Positions 22,819-34,571 of a stretch of 64,000 nt of DNA are shown here, one piece after another (position 1 is the first letter of the stretch; the number at the start of each line of letters is the position of its first letter). The position numbers were made by a program, and so were the translations under genes. Origin of the DNA: Clusia tigrina (taxonomy: Eukaryota; Arthropoda; Insecta; Diptera; Clusiidae); NCBI GenBank assembly GCA_920105625.2, contig OV050030.1, positions 102,889,698-102,953,697 of the forward strand, given 5' to 3'. Under the pieces are notes generated by a model. It was given only the letters and a program-made list of their open reading frames with translations, was not told the DNA's origin and did not search any database.

Positions 22819-23895
22819 TTGACTAGGCCGCGTGCTAAACCAAAACCGCTTTGTTGGAACGCTGAGTTAGGACTGTTTAGGAAAACGTCAAGAAGACTCT
22901 TCAACAAGGCAAGGAAGAGGATTGGGAAAATTATAGACTCAGTTTTAATGAGTATAAAAGCAAAGTTAAGGCTGCAAAAAGGGAGTCTTGGCAGCAGTTC
23001 TGCGGAACTCTGGAGTCGGTAAATCAGGCATCGAAACTTAGGAAAATACTGTCCAGAACCACGATGGTTCTCGGCAGTGTGAAGAGACGTGATGGCTCAC
23101 GTCTGGTTCGTTTCAGGATACCCTGGAGATTTTGGTAGAAACGCACTTTTGAGGTTGCACGTACTCGCATACCGTCCATTCGCTAAGGGTTACCAATATT
23201 CGCACAATGGATACTGCGCAACACGCATACCGTAAGGGTAGATCAGTGGATAGCGCACTTCATGAAGTGGTTGATATCATTGAGAGGTCAATGAACTATA
23301 AGGAATACACGTTGGTAGGTTTTCTGGACATTGAGGGGGCCTTCAACAATGTAAATACAGAGGCGATCTGTAAGGCGCTGAGAAATCACGGAGTGAAGGA
23401 ATTCATAGTGATATGGATTAACACAATGCTAGTAAGCAGGGTCATGAACGCAACTATGGGGATGGCCTCGGTGAGTAGGAGGACTACAAGGGGTACGCCG
23501 CAGGGGGGGTGCTTTCACATCTGCTATGGCTTCTAGTAGTAAATGAGAACTTAGAAACCTTCAAAGCAAAGAGAACAATTATTGTAGCCCACGCAGATGA
23601 CATTGCCATACTAATCCCGGGAAAGTTCTTGTCAACGATTAGCGAAATCATGGAATCAGCACTGGGCGAGATTTCCGGATGGGCGGAGCGCAACGGCTTA
23701 GGAGTTAACCCTACTAAGACGAAGCTAGTTTTATTCACCAGGAAAACAAAAATCCCAGAGTTCTCTTTTCCACAGTTAGATAGGGTAACGTTGAATCTCT
23801 CTTTAGAAGCAAGATACTTAGGTATCATTCTGGACTCCAAGTTAAATTGGAGAAGGAATATTGAGGAGAGAAGAAAGAAGGGTTTGGCTGCATAA
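22819..23895 (+). pseudogene. LOA-like reverse transcriptase with altered catalytic box
   Basis: Linker sequence (CWNAELGLFRKTSRRLFNKAR) leads, after losses, to RT. Motif A (FLDIEGAFNNVN) and motif B (GTPQGG) are clear at 23207-23510. Then about 30 codons are missing and motif C reads HADD in place of YADD (23590-23601). Later blocks (ERNGLGVNPTKTKLVLFTRK, ARYLGIILDSKLNW) are well kept. Histidine in place of tyrosine, together with the deletion, argues against activity. Confidence 0.82.
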
Positions 23896-24640
23896 TATAC
23901 CTGTAAAAGGATCTTTGGGGAAAATGGGGATTGTCACTGTACATTGTGTATGGGATGTACCCCACAATCATTAGACCAATTTTAACCTATAAGTCCATCG
24001 TCTGGTGGAGGGCGTTGGGAAGGAATTGTAATCAAAACCGTGTTGGAAAAGTACACATACTTGCTAGCCTGGGAATCTCAGGGGCTGTAAGCAGCGCGCC
24101 TCAAGAAGGCTTAATTATATTATTTCACCTCTTACCACTAGGAGTGTTCATTCAGGGCTGTGCCGCCAAGTGTGCTCAGACTGAGGGAGTGCAACACGTG
24201 GAAATCTGCCAACTATGGACACTACAATTTTGAGCGATATAAGACGGAAGGGTCAAAGGTTAGTTACGGCCGGTTTAGAAACGGCTACAGACTACATGAC
24301 TTCTACCATGGATTTTACAGCTAGATTTCCAACTCTCTATCCAACCAGGGAAGACTGGGAGTCAGGCTCTGTGACTATTAATTCTGACATTACCATCTAC
24401 ACGGCTCAATGATGGAGGGTAGAACGGGGGCGGGTGTCTTCTCGGAATGCTTGCAGGCAAGCCAGTCATATCGGCTGCCTGGCGCATGCCGCGTCTTTCA
24501 GGCCGAAGTCTATGCAATTGAGAAAGCGGCCGGACTGATACAAAGTAGTATAGTTGGAATATCACTAACTTTGTGGATAGTCAGGCGGCGCTTAAGGCAA
24601 TAGAATCCAAGACAGTTAAATCGAAGCTGGTAATGGACGC
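23896..24640 (+). pseudogene. LOA-like thumb and truncated RNase H
   Basis: Thumb-like sequence IIRPILTYKSIVWWRAL (near 23960-24020) is followed by the RNase H start DITIYT, where a small deletion removes DGS and produces a stop near 24412. The next frame has GRTGAGVFSE, FQAEVYAIEKAAGL and a degenerate VDSQAA region. The domain ends at about 24640 without its last motif. Confidence 0.75.
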
Positions 24641-24644
24641 CTTC

Positions 24645-24668
24645 CCAACCTAACCTAACCTAACCTAT
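24645..24668. repeat. (AACCT)n short tandem repeat
   Basis: About four and a half AACCT units directly after the truncated RNase H. The unit equals the canonical insect telomere repeat (TTAGG on the other strand), but it is most simply the 3' tail repeat of the element; copy 1 has a comparable (CCTA)n tail. Confidence 0.8.
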
Positions 24669-25211
24669 CAAATTTAAGTTAAAAGACAGCTTTAGGCCGA
24701 AATCCGATAGTAGCTTAGTCTTAAGTATATTTTTCGAATTTACTTATTTTATTAACTATTAAAAATAACAATAGTAGTTGATTTTTAGTTTGGTTTAAGG
24801 TGCTAGCAAGAAACTCGCAGTATAAATAATGTAAAACCATTCTTAATATTCATGTTGAAATCCACTTTAATGCAAATTCTTTCGATCATGGTGAATTCCA
24901 CGTCGTAGTTTAATATTTCACCACATTTCATTTGCAATATTTACATTTATTGAACGGAAAAATTATTCTTTGAAGGAGCTTGGATATACAAGGAAAGTAA
25001 TCTTTTAAAATATTGATATATATTTTATATTTTTCAATTAATATATTTAATTTTTAGATTATTACAATAATTTCGCATACGAGGAAGTGCGCCTTTGGCT
25101 GTGTTGGATTTAGTGTGTTCTTTAAATTTCAAAAATAATATATATAATTTAATTAATATATAATAATATATATAATTTAATTAATATATAATTTAATTAA
25201 AATATAATATA
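24669..25211. other. AT-rich spacer, no gene recognised
   Basis: No open frame. A 25133-25210 stretch of TATATAATTTAATTAA-type repeats leads to the mariner-like left end. Confidence 0.6.
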
Positions 25212-26124
25212 CAGGGTGGCCCAAATGAGACCTAGTGATGTTAAACACGTGTAACTCTTGTAATAACGGGTTTTTTTAAATGATTTATTTTAATATGTTA
25301 AATACATTTTATGGAAATTTAACGTGACTATGTGTGAAATATGACATCAGACAAATGACCACCATTTTGCTCGATACAGGCATTGGCTCTTTTTAGCGCA
25401 TTTTGCATTACACGGCGTAATGTTTCTGGTTGCAGGCGCCGTATTTCGTCTCGAATATTCTGCTTGAGCTGTCCAAGTGTCTGTGGTTTGTTAACATACA
25501 TTTTGTCTTTTAAATATCTATATTTAAATATTAAATCTGGTGAACGAGGAGACCAAGGGAAATCTGAATTTCTTGAAATTATGCGTTCACCAAAAATTGC
25601 ACGCAGCATGTCAATAGTTTGCCTAGCAATGGCTCCATCTTGTTGAAACCACAAATTAGGATGTTGCTCCACCATTGGCCGCAAAAAGTTGTCGATCATT
25701 GTTCTGTAAGAAGCCCCGGAGACCGTATCTGGCGTTTCATCCTCATTCTCAAAGAAATATGGGCCGATGATTTTTGTGGCCATCACACCGCACCAAACAG
25801 TGCATCTGATTGGGTTTGACTGATGCTGATGTATTGCCCTTGGATTTTCGGAGCCCCACAACGGCGAGTTAAAGTTGTAATCATGGAAGATGTGGGCGCT
25901 GATCTTACGTTGAAAAAACGGCGATAATTTCGCTGCGTCAGAACAATTGATCGTTGAGAAGAATAATAAAATTCGATAATTTTAATGCGTTGTTGTGGAC
26001 TGTACGTATTCATTTTAAATTTCCAAGAGTTCAGTTATAATCTGCAAAAAGAAAAAAAAATTATGTTAAAAAATAAAAAAGTTATTTGTGTTTCACATCA
26101 GCTGGTCTTATTTGGGCCACCCTG
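25212..26124 (-). mobile_element. Mariner-like element with internal deletions (CAGGGTGGCCC termini)
   Basis: Inverted terminal repeats CAGGGTGGCCCAAAT with a TA on each side (25210-25211 and 26125-26126). The 913-bp element encodes a decayed transposase on the minus strand. Termini and protein differ from the mariner copies at 20599 and 51183. Confidence 0.9.
25328..26013 (-). pseudogene. Tc1/mariner superfamily transposase, decayed
   Basis: The N-terminal part (MNTYSPQQRIKIIEFYYSS at 26013) is a helix-turn-helix start. It is joined by a deletion near 25870 to the catalytic half, which is open for 177 codons (25328-25861). That half shows IRCTVWCGVMATKIIGPYFF and WFQQDGA, a catalytic aspartate motif, followed by a missing stretch before RQTIDMLR. 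The region after PRSPDL, where the last acidic catalytic residue normally lies (APDFF-like), is altered to IFKYRYLK. The element cannot encode an active enzyme. Confidence 0.82.
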
Positions 26125-26126
26125 TA

Positions 26127-26540
26127 TATATTATTTAATTATTGTAATGGATGTAATAGGAATACAGGAGAACCGAGCATCCAAATGAAAAATTTTCTCG
26201 GTAACGCAACACTGCATACCGCCTGGGTGGTGTGGAAAGTGCAAAATTAATAATAAAATTATTTACTTTAAAAAAACTTCTTATTTTTTCCAAAGAGTTT
26301 TCGCTTTTCTATACAGGCTGAACATATATCTTGCTTTTTTCCCACGTCATCTTACATAACTGTCATCCAATTAGCAAACAGTCTGAAGAGATTAAGAATA
26401 ATTAAGGATTCAAGTATTTATTAAATACACTTTTCTAATGTACTGGATTTTACATTTTTTGCACATTTTCTCAGTCCAGACTCCGCAATGCTTCGAAATA
26501 ATATATTTAGTGCGTTTCATGTGCGCGAGTATTTATAGCA
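26127..26540. other. Spacer, no gene recognised
   Basis: AT-rich sequence between the mariner-like element and the Jockey fragment. Confidence 0.5.
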
Positions 26541-27660
26541 AGTGTGAACATTACCTGACGATGAGTTTTAGGAACTTCAATATTTGGAATTGTGAAGCTA
26601 TTTGAAGATGGACTTGGCTTAAACACATCTTTGAGGCGGTTCGCAAATATACTTACTTTTTCAACATCGCTTCTAGCCCATTTCCCATTTTGAATTCTAA
26701 GGGTGGATTATGTTCTTGCGGACTTTGACGAACTTACATGTTTTCTACAAGGAGTAGTTTGTGTCCTTGCCTGGAGTAAGTTTTGCTGTGAACCCTCTTA
26801 TTTCTAAGGGCTTCTCTTAGACGTTGATCAGCTTCAGCTAGTTTTTGCTTCAAAATAGGTGATCGATCCCTCTGCCACTCTTTTCTAATACGTCTCTTCT
26901 CTCCTGACAGAGCATTAATATATCCGGAAGTGATAGTTCTTTTAGAGTACGAAGATGAATTAGTTGCATGCACGGCTCCAGAGACAAGTAGTGCGCTACA
27001 TTCGTCAACAAGGAAGTCTATATCCTCTGTTGTTTTTAAAAGTGGATCAGTCTTTAGATGGCTGCCAATGTATTGACGATAATTTAGCCAACTAGTTTTG
27101 CGGCTTGTAATTTTCATTGGCTGTGCATTACGCATGGGATGTTTCTGCAAGTTAATTATATCAGGGGAATTGTCTGACGATAAGATGAAGCATTCTTCCG
27201 TTGAGATGAAGTATCGGTCAATGTTTCTAGTGACGCCAAAATCGATTAGGTCCGGGGTAAGTGTGTTCACCAGTACATATAATATCTAGTTTACTTGTCG
27301 TATTAATGGCCGCAGAGTACAGCTGCCTTCCTTTAGGGTTTATAAGCCAAGAGCCCCAAAGCGTATGCTTGGCATTAAAGTCCCCTGCTGCCAAAAATGT
27401 TGAGCCAAGAGTATTGAAAAAATCAAGAAAAAATCTGTAGTCTTGAGTATTCTCCGACTGCATGGTGTTTAAGATGGTTTTTAACTAGAATTTCTGTTCC
27501 ACCACGTGTTTTACCGTCTAGTCGATTTGGGTTGTAAACTTATAGCCTGGTAATTTAAAATAGTTGTATGAGGTTAAATGGCAATTTCATTTGTTTGCAG
27601 GAAATTTATAACTTCGTTTTTGGGTTTGCAAACAAGAGCAATGATTTTACGAAAACTGTT
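26540..27660 (-). pseudogene. Jockey-clade ORF2: endonuclease and linker
   Basis: On the minus strand an APE-type endonuclease is readable: an N-terminal helix KNEVINFLQTNEIAI near 27600, RLDGKTRGGTEILVKN near 27500, FLAAGDFNAKHTLWGS near 27390, and then NTLTPDLIDFGVTRNI. The linker follows (26734-27270, 178 codons open) and ends with KWARSDVEKVSIFANRLKDVF near 26660, just before RT would begin. RT is absent. Two or three frameshifts and a stop break the nuclease. Confidence 0.78.
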
Positions 27661-28747
27661 TTCAGTGACTGCTTGGATCTTTGTCTTATTCGTCTTGTTT
27701 GTGCTCTGTTCTCGCAAACGGCAGTTTGGATGGTTTGGTTGTGGTAGTGTTAGAACCGATATTTGTCGCAAAAAGAGCAAATCCATTTTCACCCAGAGGA
27801 TTTTCTTGTTCTGTTCTAACAATTTTTGTGGATTGGCTAATATTTTTAATTTGGGGACTTAGTTTTCTCTTTGATTGAACGAGAATGGAGCGGTGAAGTT
27901 CTGTCTGTATAGCCGGCGATAATGTTTTTATTGCACCTTCATCAGTGTATGTTATGTTTTGAGTAAGAAGTTTTTACCTTGTACTGACCCTGAGAGAGCG
28001 CTTATCGTTGTTGCTTGTGCCGCTGTTTAATATAAGTGATTGCTGTTTGTGAGTTTGTGTAGGCGGCTGGGGAGAACGGCATTGTGCATTCCAGGACGAG
28101 TTTAGTTGCAGTTGTGTCTGGATAAAACCAAGCAACGGAGCGGAGCCGAGCCGACTACGTGAGGGGTCCCACATGAAGGGGCCCGCGAAGCACCGAGTGG
28201 ATCTAGGTTGTTTGAGCGTTTGCTGTCGCTGCACGTTTTCAGTTAAGTTAGATATTTAAGTAAGTTTCAACCGCTCGCGTGCATATTTTCAGAGTACTGC
28301 TCTAAGAGCGCTTCGGGCAGTGTTAGCGGAAAGTCAGTCTGAGACGGCACTTCAGACACACTATTAGAGCGCATGCGCTGGAAGCGAGCGCTCATGGGCT
28401 GAGTAGGAGAGAGCAGCACGCTCATCCGTTGACAATTTGTTTACGTTTCTATTTGTATCACTTTAACCATTATTTGAAATAAATAAATTTTCTTAGAAGA
28501 ATAAAAGATGTGCTTTTACTAATATATTAAGAGCTTTTCTACGTATTTTTATTATTATCACTGTTCACTTTCATTGGGTTTGTCATTCGTTCGAACTTTC
28601 TTTTTTGACGAACAAAAATCACCCACACTGCCGGAGAGAACTGCTTAATCATGTATACTGGATGCGCTGGATAAATAGTTATCTTTTTATGATAAGAATT
28701 AGACTAGCATCCTTACTCTTCCATTGAAGTAATGGCAGGAAGGAATC
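27661..28747. other. Unassigned sequence with a GC-rich patch
   Basis: 27661-27850 may be the end of ORF1 or the upstream part of the Jockey element. 28040-28430 is GC-richer than its surroundings and carries no readable domain. 28430-28560 has an AAATAAATAAA signal followed by AGAATAAAAGATG, a little like the LTR tail at 63960, so it may be part of an LTR for the Gypsy fragment that follows. Confidence 0.35.
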
Positions 28748-29750
28748 GTGAATAGGGATAAGAATAGTAGTACGGTGGTAGTAAACGTTAGTTCAACGGG
28801 GGTAGTTACTACGCATATAATCACTAAACTTAGGACTGTTGTTTTACACAAGCAGCAGTTAGCGGATGGTGTATATATGGGTGAAATCGTAACACACTTT
28901 GGCAATAGTAAGGCCAACGCCTACGTAGATAAGGATTTTAGGGCTAAGTTTAGTAGTTTCGATAATTTTAAGGAACCGAATTATGGGTCGGATACTCAGA
29001 TTAAGCAGGTAGATAGTACTGAAAAGGATGGAGAGAGTGCTAGAATCACAGAAGTTAGATGCAGTCGTAAACTCAACGTAAACGTACGTATTCCATGACA
29101 TATTTTTGCTGGACGGAGACATTTTTGCCGGATGTAGAGCACGAAATACCGAATATGGCGGATCAGCCGCCAATTAAGCTAAAGCAACACAGATTGACAC
29201 AAGCTCACAGAGTCGAGGTAAACAGGCAAGTTGAAGGAATGTTAAAGGAAAGCATAATTTCACCGAGTACCTCGCCTTGGAATTCACCAATAATTTTGGT
29301 AAGAGGAGCGCTCAGGGTCAGAAGAAGTGGAAAATGGTCGTCGATTTTAGGAAATTAAAAGACGCCACTATCAAACAGGTGATTCCGATACCAAGGATAG
29401 AAGAAATCCTGGATCAGTTGGGACAGGATGCCGATTGGATTAACAGAAGCACCAGCTAACTTCCATAGGCTAATGAACGATGTGGTAAGAGGATTAGATT
29501 GTTTTGTGTATCTCGATATTATTGTACTTTATGGGAGAATTTCAGGGCATATCTGCCAGGATGCCCATTCAAAATTTATACCGACCACCAACCGCTGAGA
29601 GGCATGGCGAATCTTAAAGATGAGACATCTTGGTTGGTACGTTTTCGGCACAAATTTTCTAAGTATGAATTTGAAATCATATATAGCCTGGGCAGAAGAA
29701 TCTGTAGGCAGATACACTTAGCAGTGTACCGCAAAACAGAAGATATCTGA
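28748..29750 (+). pseudogene. Gypsy RT and RNase H remnants
   Basis: 28748-29098 is a 116-codon open frame probably belonging to the protease-RT spacer. RT motifs follow: INVK-type KQHRLTQAHRVEVNRQVE near 29190, MVVDFRKLKDATIKQ near 29340, then a jump to GLTEAPANFHRLMNDVV near 29440-29490. The catalytic box reads YLDI (near 29510) rather than YLDD, followed by another jump to RNase H sequence (FKIYTDHQPLRGM near 29575). The final RNase H motif is degraded. Confidence 0.78.
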
Positions 29751-30039
29751 AGTTCAGACCAGAGCAGGGACAAGGGCTAATAAGTGGGAGGAAAAGCATT
29801 GATAAAACACCAGAAAGTATTGCGGATGAAAGTAGCGATAAAGCTAGAAGAGTAGAATGGCTAAATACTCAAGAGGAAATAGCAAAGGTATTGAATGGTT
29901 TCCATGATTAACCTCTAGGTGGATACTACACATTTGGAAAAACTACGCACGAAATAGAAGAGTATACGCGTGGAAAAGTATGCTCAAAGACAAAGAAATA
30001 TGTGAAGAATAGCCCAAAATGTCACTCAACAAGAGTTCG

Positions 30040-30720
30040 AGGCTGTCAAGAATTCCAATGGTGTTGACAGACAGACAATGGCTCAAACTTCGTCTCAAAG
30101 CTATTTTCAGAAACGTGTAGACTATTAGGAATTAAAAAGTTGCATGTAACACCATTCCATCCGCAAGCGACCGGATCGCTGGAGCGAAGCCATAGACTTC
30201 TGGCAGAATGCCTACGTAGTTTCGCTAAAGAGGATGGCTCCAATTGGAATCAGTGGCTACCAACGGCCATGCTTGTCCATAACAATTCTGTTCAACGAAG
30301 CAAATTCCGTTTAGGACGCTCTACGGATTTGACTTAAACATGCCAGCAAATTTAAAGCGTAAATATGCGCCAGTTTACAATGCTGATGACCCAAATAAGG
30401 TGCCGAAATACCAGTGAAAGCGATCGCACGAGTTGGTTAGAGAAAACCAATATCGCGCTACACGGTTGGCTAGAGAAGGCTACAATAATATGTTAAATCC
30501 TATAGTTTTTCAAGTAATCGACCGGGTACTGATAAAGAATCAGACCCGAAAGAATGGATAGGTCTTTACAAGGTAGCAGCGATCAGTATGGATATGTCCA
30601 TATGGATATGGGTCCATACACGGTAGCAGAGATCAGTAGTCCAGTTACACCAGTCGTAACAATTAGCGGCAAACCTAAAAAACTACAAAATAATTTATTA
30701 AAATTATTCAAGTATCAGAT
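30040..30720 (+). pseudogene. Gypsy integrase remnant
   Basis: The core end is readable at 30140-30337 ([18 protein letters not shown], with the catalytic glutamate) and the element-specific tail to about 30720 (KLQNNLLKLF). The tail is interrupted by a TGA near 30416 and by frame changes. The first core aspartate is not found. Confidence 0.75.
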
Positions 30721-30830
30721 TGCACAATTCAGACTTCAAAAGTCAATGTCCGCGGAAGTGTACCAATGGGTTATTGAAAAATTAAATAACATAAATATGC
30801 CCAACAGCAATATACTCGTATACGAATGAA

Positions 30831-31130
30831 AGAACATAAAAGAATATAAGAAAAAATATATTTTTCGATATTATATAATAAAAAATGGTTCATATAGTAG
30901 AGAAAAAGTAGACAAATTGACTTTATGCTTGGGTGGTACATTCAGTTAAGGTATTACTTCACTGGACGGGCTGAGAGTTTTCTTCACTCTTGTATCTTGG
31001 CTTAAGCTCGCTAAACCTTTAGCGCTTTGCTCGCCGTATCTTACTTACTTCATGATACCGACCTATACATCCGCTGCTGAATCCCAGGACTCCTGTGACC
31101 CAAGCATTAACCGGAGAACATCGGCTGGTG
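30831..31130. other. Junction between Gypsy fragment and R1 copy A
   Basis: The first bases resemble the sequence after the integrase stop in the 60.8-kb copy; the rest is probably 3' UTR of R1 copy A. No gene is visible. Confidence 0.45.
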
Positions 31131-31139
31131 TTAGTTTCT

Positions 31140-33583
31140 CTCTTATATAACGCTCGAGGCGCACCAGTAAAATCTGCCGCATTCCATCAACACATATTCT
31201 GCATTCTCATACCTGCCCACACAGTACAGGTAGTATGGGTCCTCCACATGTCTGTACTTGTGCAGATACTTTCGAAAGCATCAGTGTCCCGAAGGGAATT
31301 GCGTCAGGTGGTAGTTTATTTCACCATGTCTTCGGGCGATCCATACTTGTATGTTTGGGATCAGCTCATGAGTCCAGCGTCCTTTGGTGGATATATCCCA
31401 TCTTTTCTGCCATTCATTTTGTGAGTTCTTCCTGATTGACTCAATTTTGGCTGGATCCACTTTGTCTTGCCTATTCAGGTTGCGAATTGCCGCGGCCTCC
31501 TTCAAGCCGATATCTATTGGCATCTGTCCTCCTATAACGCTGACTGCATCAGTGGATATGGTCCTTAATGCACAGCATACTCTCATTGTTGTTAGCCTGT
31601 ACGCCGTTGTGACACCTCTCATATACATTTTTCTGCTTGTTGCTGGAACCCATATGGATGTTGCACTGGCTAACAAATTTCTTATTGGCTGCCTTGGACC
31701 TCCAATGTTTGTCATTAGCCTTGTCAAGGCTGCCACTTCTGACTTTGTCGCTAGCAATTATCAACTGTTCCTTGAAATTTAGCCTGTGGTCCAGTAGGAC
31801 ACCCAAATATTTTATATATGTGCGTCATGTGATTGTGTGCCTACCTACGCGGAACTCTAATCTCTCAACTTTTTTACGGCGACTCATTAATACCGCCTCC
31901 ATTTTGTGGTCGGCTAGTTGCAACTCAGCCATTTGCAACCATGTCTTGGCGCGTTTAATGGTTTCGTTGCAGGTTCCTGCCACGTCGGCAATGTTTTTGT
32001 CCACTCCATTTGGGCGTTATACATGATATTCCACAAAAGTGGCCCAAGCACGCTGCCTTGTGGCACTCCTCCTGTGATGCTATACGTTTTGGGGCCTTCC
32101 TCGGTGTCATACATCAGTACTCTATCCTTAAAATAGTTCTCAATGACTCGTAGAAGATAGTCAGGAACCTGCAATCTGTATAGGGCACTAATGATTCGAT
32201 GCCAATTAGCAGAGTAAAAGGCGTTTATAACGTCCAGACTCACAACACCACAATATTGCTTATCTCCTTCCATCCATCTTTTCCCAGTCATGGCTTTACG
32301 TCACAGACAGTTGCAATTGCATCCACGGTAGATCACTTCTTTCTGAATCGGGTGCAGATTATCCTTTCCAGCATCTTTCATGTCCGGGATATTTGTAATG
32401 GCAATTTTTATTACCATATTTGGTATACAATCCAAGCCTGGCGCACTTTTGCTTTTAATTTTTCCAGCCGCTTCTAGGACCTCTTCTGTGGTAATTAGCG
32501 ATATCATATTGTTATTGTTGGTTACCTTCCATTAGGGGCTTAGCTCAGCATGCTGTGGAAAAAGCCCCCATGGATTATTTTGTATATCTTCCCTGAGGCT
32601 AGAGAAAGCATCACTCTTGCTTTCTTATTACCCTGCTTAATTGCTTACGTTTTGCCTTGAATTCAACCTGGTTTGGTCAAATACTTCCGAACCCCTGCTC
32701 TTTGCTGCCGTATGCGGAGCCTGTGACATTCTTTACGCAGACAGGCGATCGATTTATTCCACCATAACATCTGTCTCCTCCCATTTCGTTTTCCTTTCCC
32801 AGACATGTCTGCGTCACATGCAATATTTTCCATTAGTTGCCTTTTACTTTTGTTCTGCAATCCCTTGCGCTTTTTCAATATTGTCAAGCATATACTTCTA
32901 CCTATTGTCAAGTATATACTACCACTCTCTCTTTTCTACTTTATCCACTATTCTGCCCTTTTGAAACCGTTTTGGTAGCAGGATTTCGTAGATTAGTGCT
33001 TGGTGGTCACTGTGTGTATATACAGGGCAGACTTTCCAGTTAATTAGTCTCGAAGTTGATCTGCTGCCAAATGTGAAGTCAATTATTGACCCCGCTCTTC
33101 CGTTATTAAACGTGTCCGTTGTACCCTGATTAAGTAACACAATGTCAAGGCTGGCGAAAGCTTCTAACATTGCAATACCCCTGCGGCTTCCACTGCCCCA
33201 TTCAACTGCCCAAGCATTAAAATCGCCTGCAACTATTATAGGGCTCGTCCGCTTGGCCTCTGTAACTAGCTTATCCAGCATTTCTTAGATTTCTTCGAGG
33301 CTTGCACTTGGTGGGGCATATCAGCTGTAAAAGTGTACACCCCTCGCTCTAGCGAATTCAAAGCTTTCCTGTTGGCAGCTTGCCTTGCGCTCAAATGGCA
33401 CCGTGTCACAGGTCCAGATGGCTGTTCGCTTTATTTTGTCTTCTGCCCAATTAGCATCACACATGACTGTTTTATATTGTTCGCTAATTATCACAATATC
33501 TGCTTTTTGTTCTATAAAAGTCTGGTTAAGTAGGTTTGGCTAGCCTCGCAGTGATGTAGGTCAATTTATATGCATCTAACCAT
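31140..33583 (-). pseudogene. R1 ORF2, copy A (endonuclease, RT, C-terminal finger)
   Basis: The likely ORF2 start is an ATG at 33581-33583. The APE nuclease reads IIVAGDFNAWAVEWGS (near 33200), GRAGSIIDFTFGS and HSDHQALIYE. After the linker (32663-32911, LWWNKSIACLRKECHRLR) comes RT: KIKSKSAPGLDCIPN (32430-32480), LDVINAFYSANW (motif A) and GGVPQGSVLGPLLWNIMYN (motif B). The catalytic xADD box is gone: sequence jumps from LLWNIMYN to NIADVAGTCNETIKRAKTW. The C-terminal zinc finger is recognisable near 31170-31250. At least six frame breaks are present. Confidence 0.82.
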
Positions 33584-33589
33584 CACGTT

Positions 33590-33830
33590 TTGTTAATTCT
33601 CGCACAGCTTTTTTGTATTGTGCACACTTGAAACTTCCAGTGTAGTAGTTGTTTCCACCCATGTAGCCTGGTTTACATATTGCGCATTTCGGTTGCGCTA
33701 CGCACGTCTTGGTTCCATATCCTGTGTCTCCATAGCTTAGACATACATTTGATGGGTCTGCTTCACTTTTGCAGTGTTTGGCAATATGTCCGTATGCCAG
33801 ACATCTGAAGCATCGAGCTGTGTGTTTTTT
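33590..33830 (-). pseudogene. R1 ORF1 zinc-knuckle region, copy A
   Basis: One frame holds three knuckles: CFRCLAYGHIAKHC is intact (CCHC), the second (CLSYGDTGYGTKTC) has lost a cysteine and the histidine, and the third starts CAICKPG. These bind nucleic acid in R1-clade ORF1 proteins. The frame is cut upstream at about 33835. Confidence 0.8.
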
Positions 33831-34008
33831 TAAATTTTATATTTAACGAGGAGGAAAACATTTTATGTCAGAACCCCGTCAGTGTGGGACACTAACTCCG
33901 CTAAAACCTCCTCTCGTCATTACGGTGTTTCCCCCCGGAGACACTGATTAGGTTTTATGTCGGGAGGCCTTAAGAGCATTTACTGCTCACACGTCAGTAT
34001 TAGGTCTG

Positions 34009-34571
34009 TCATTGTATCAGTCTTGTGTATCTCAGTATTGGAGAGGCGCTGGTGGCTGCGTTCAGCGTTACGCGCTCGTCTGCGATTCGCAACGCCTTCA
34101 TAATGGTAGCTGCTGCAGAGTAAACTGCTTCCCAGTTGACGAGCGTATCGCACATGTGCTCACAGAGGTTGTCCATTGTTGGTGGTTTATCGAGGGTAGC
34201 ACTCAGTTCATCCCGGGTGCCTTTGAAGTGCGGGCAGTCGAAAAACACGTGATGTGAGTTCTTGTGGACCCCAGGGCGATACGGACAGTACGGGTCTTCC
34301 TCATACTTTCTCTCATGGAGGTTCTGCGTAAAGCAGCCGTGACCAGTTAGCAACTGTGTGACGTAGTAGTTAAGTGAGGGATCAGCATGAAAGTCCATCG
34401 ACCCTTTTCGGTTTGCTCCCACCTCTGTTACCATTCCACAATGGAGTTTGTTCTTTCCGCTACTTTGTCGATGTTTATGGTGTAACTCTTCGCCGACAAG
34501 TCAATGGTAGGTTTGCTGCTTATTATCCCTATTGCTTCGTCTAATACACTACGAAATGCGCTAGCCACGCG
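34009..34571 (-). pseudogene. R1 ORF2 C-terminus, copy B
   Basis: Directly downstream of the provirus, the minus strand resumes with RVASAFRSVLDEAIGII and, in another frame (34009-34434), continues with LLTGHGCFTQNLHERK and the C-terminal zinc finger. There the first cysteine pair is altered (CPYRPGVHKNSHHVFFDCPHF; the second Cys of the usual CxxC is Arg). The stop is at 34009. Confidence 0.8.

Larger units (their letters stand above)
22191..24668 (+). mobile_element. LOA-like non-LTR retrotransposon, copy 3
   Basis: The order is endonuclease, linker, RT, thumb and RNase H on the plus strand. The RNase H is cut short and the element ends in (AACCT)n. Protein sequence differs clearly from copies 1 and 2, so it is a separate family of the same clade. 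Confidence 0.8.
28748..30830 (+). mobile_element. Decayed Ty3/Gypsy element (pol fragments)
   Basis: Plus-strand pieces of pol in order: spacer between protease and RT, RT, RNase H, integrase. The integrase is a diverged relative of those at 586-1146 and 52456-60813. Several large deletions removed most of the RT palm, the connection domain and the integrase N-terminus. No LTR is certain. Confidence 0.8.
31131..33840 (-). mobile_element. R1-clade non-LTR retrotransposon, copy A
   Basis: On the minus strand: ORF1 zinc knuckles (33590-33830), endonuclease, linker, RT and C-terminal zinc finger. The 5' part of ORF1 is missing; at about 33840 it meets the 3' end of R1 copy B in the same orientation. 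PQGSVLGPLLW in the RT is typical of the R1 clade. Confidence 0.8.

Noticed and set aside
24645..24668. True telomeric DNA
   Set aside because: Only four to five units directly after a retroelement coding region, with ordinary sequence on both sides.
27974..28234. 86-codon minus-strand frame as a host exon
   Set aside because: No domain, no splice context that I could support, and biased composition; left as unassigned sequence.
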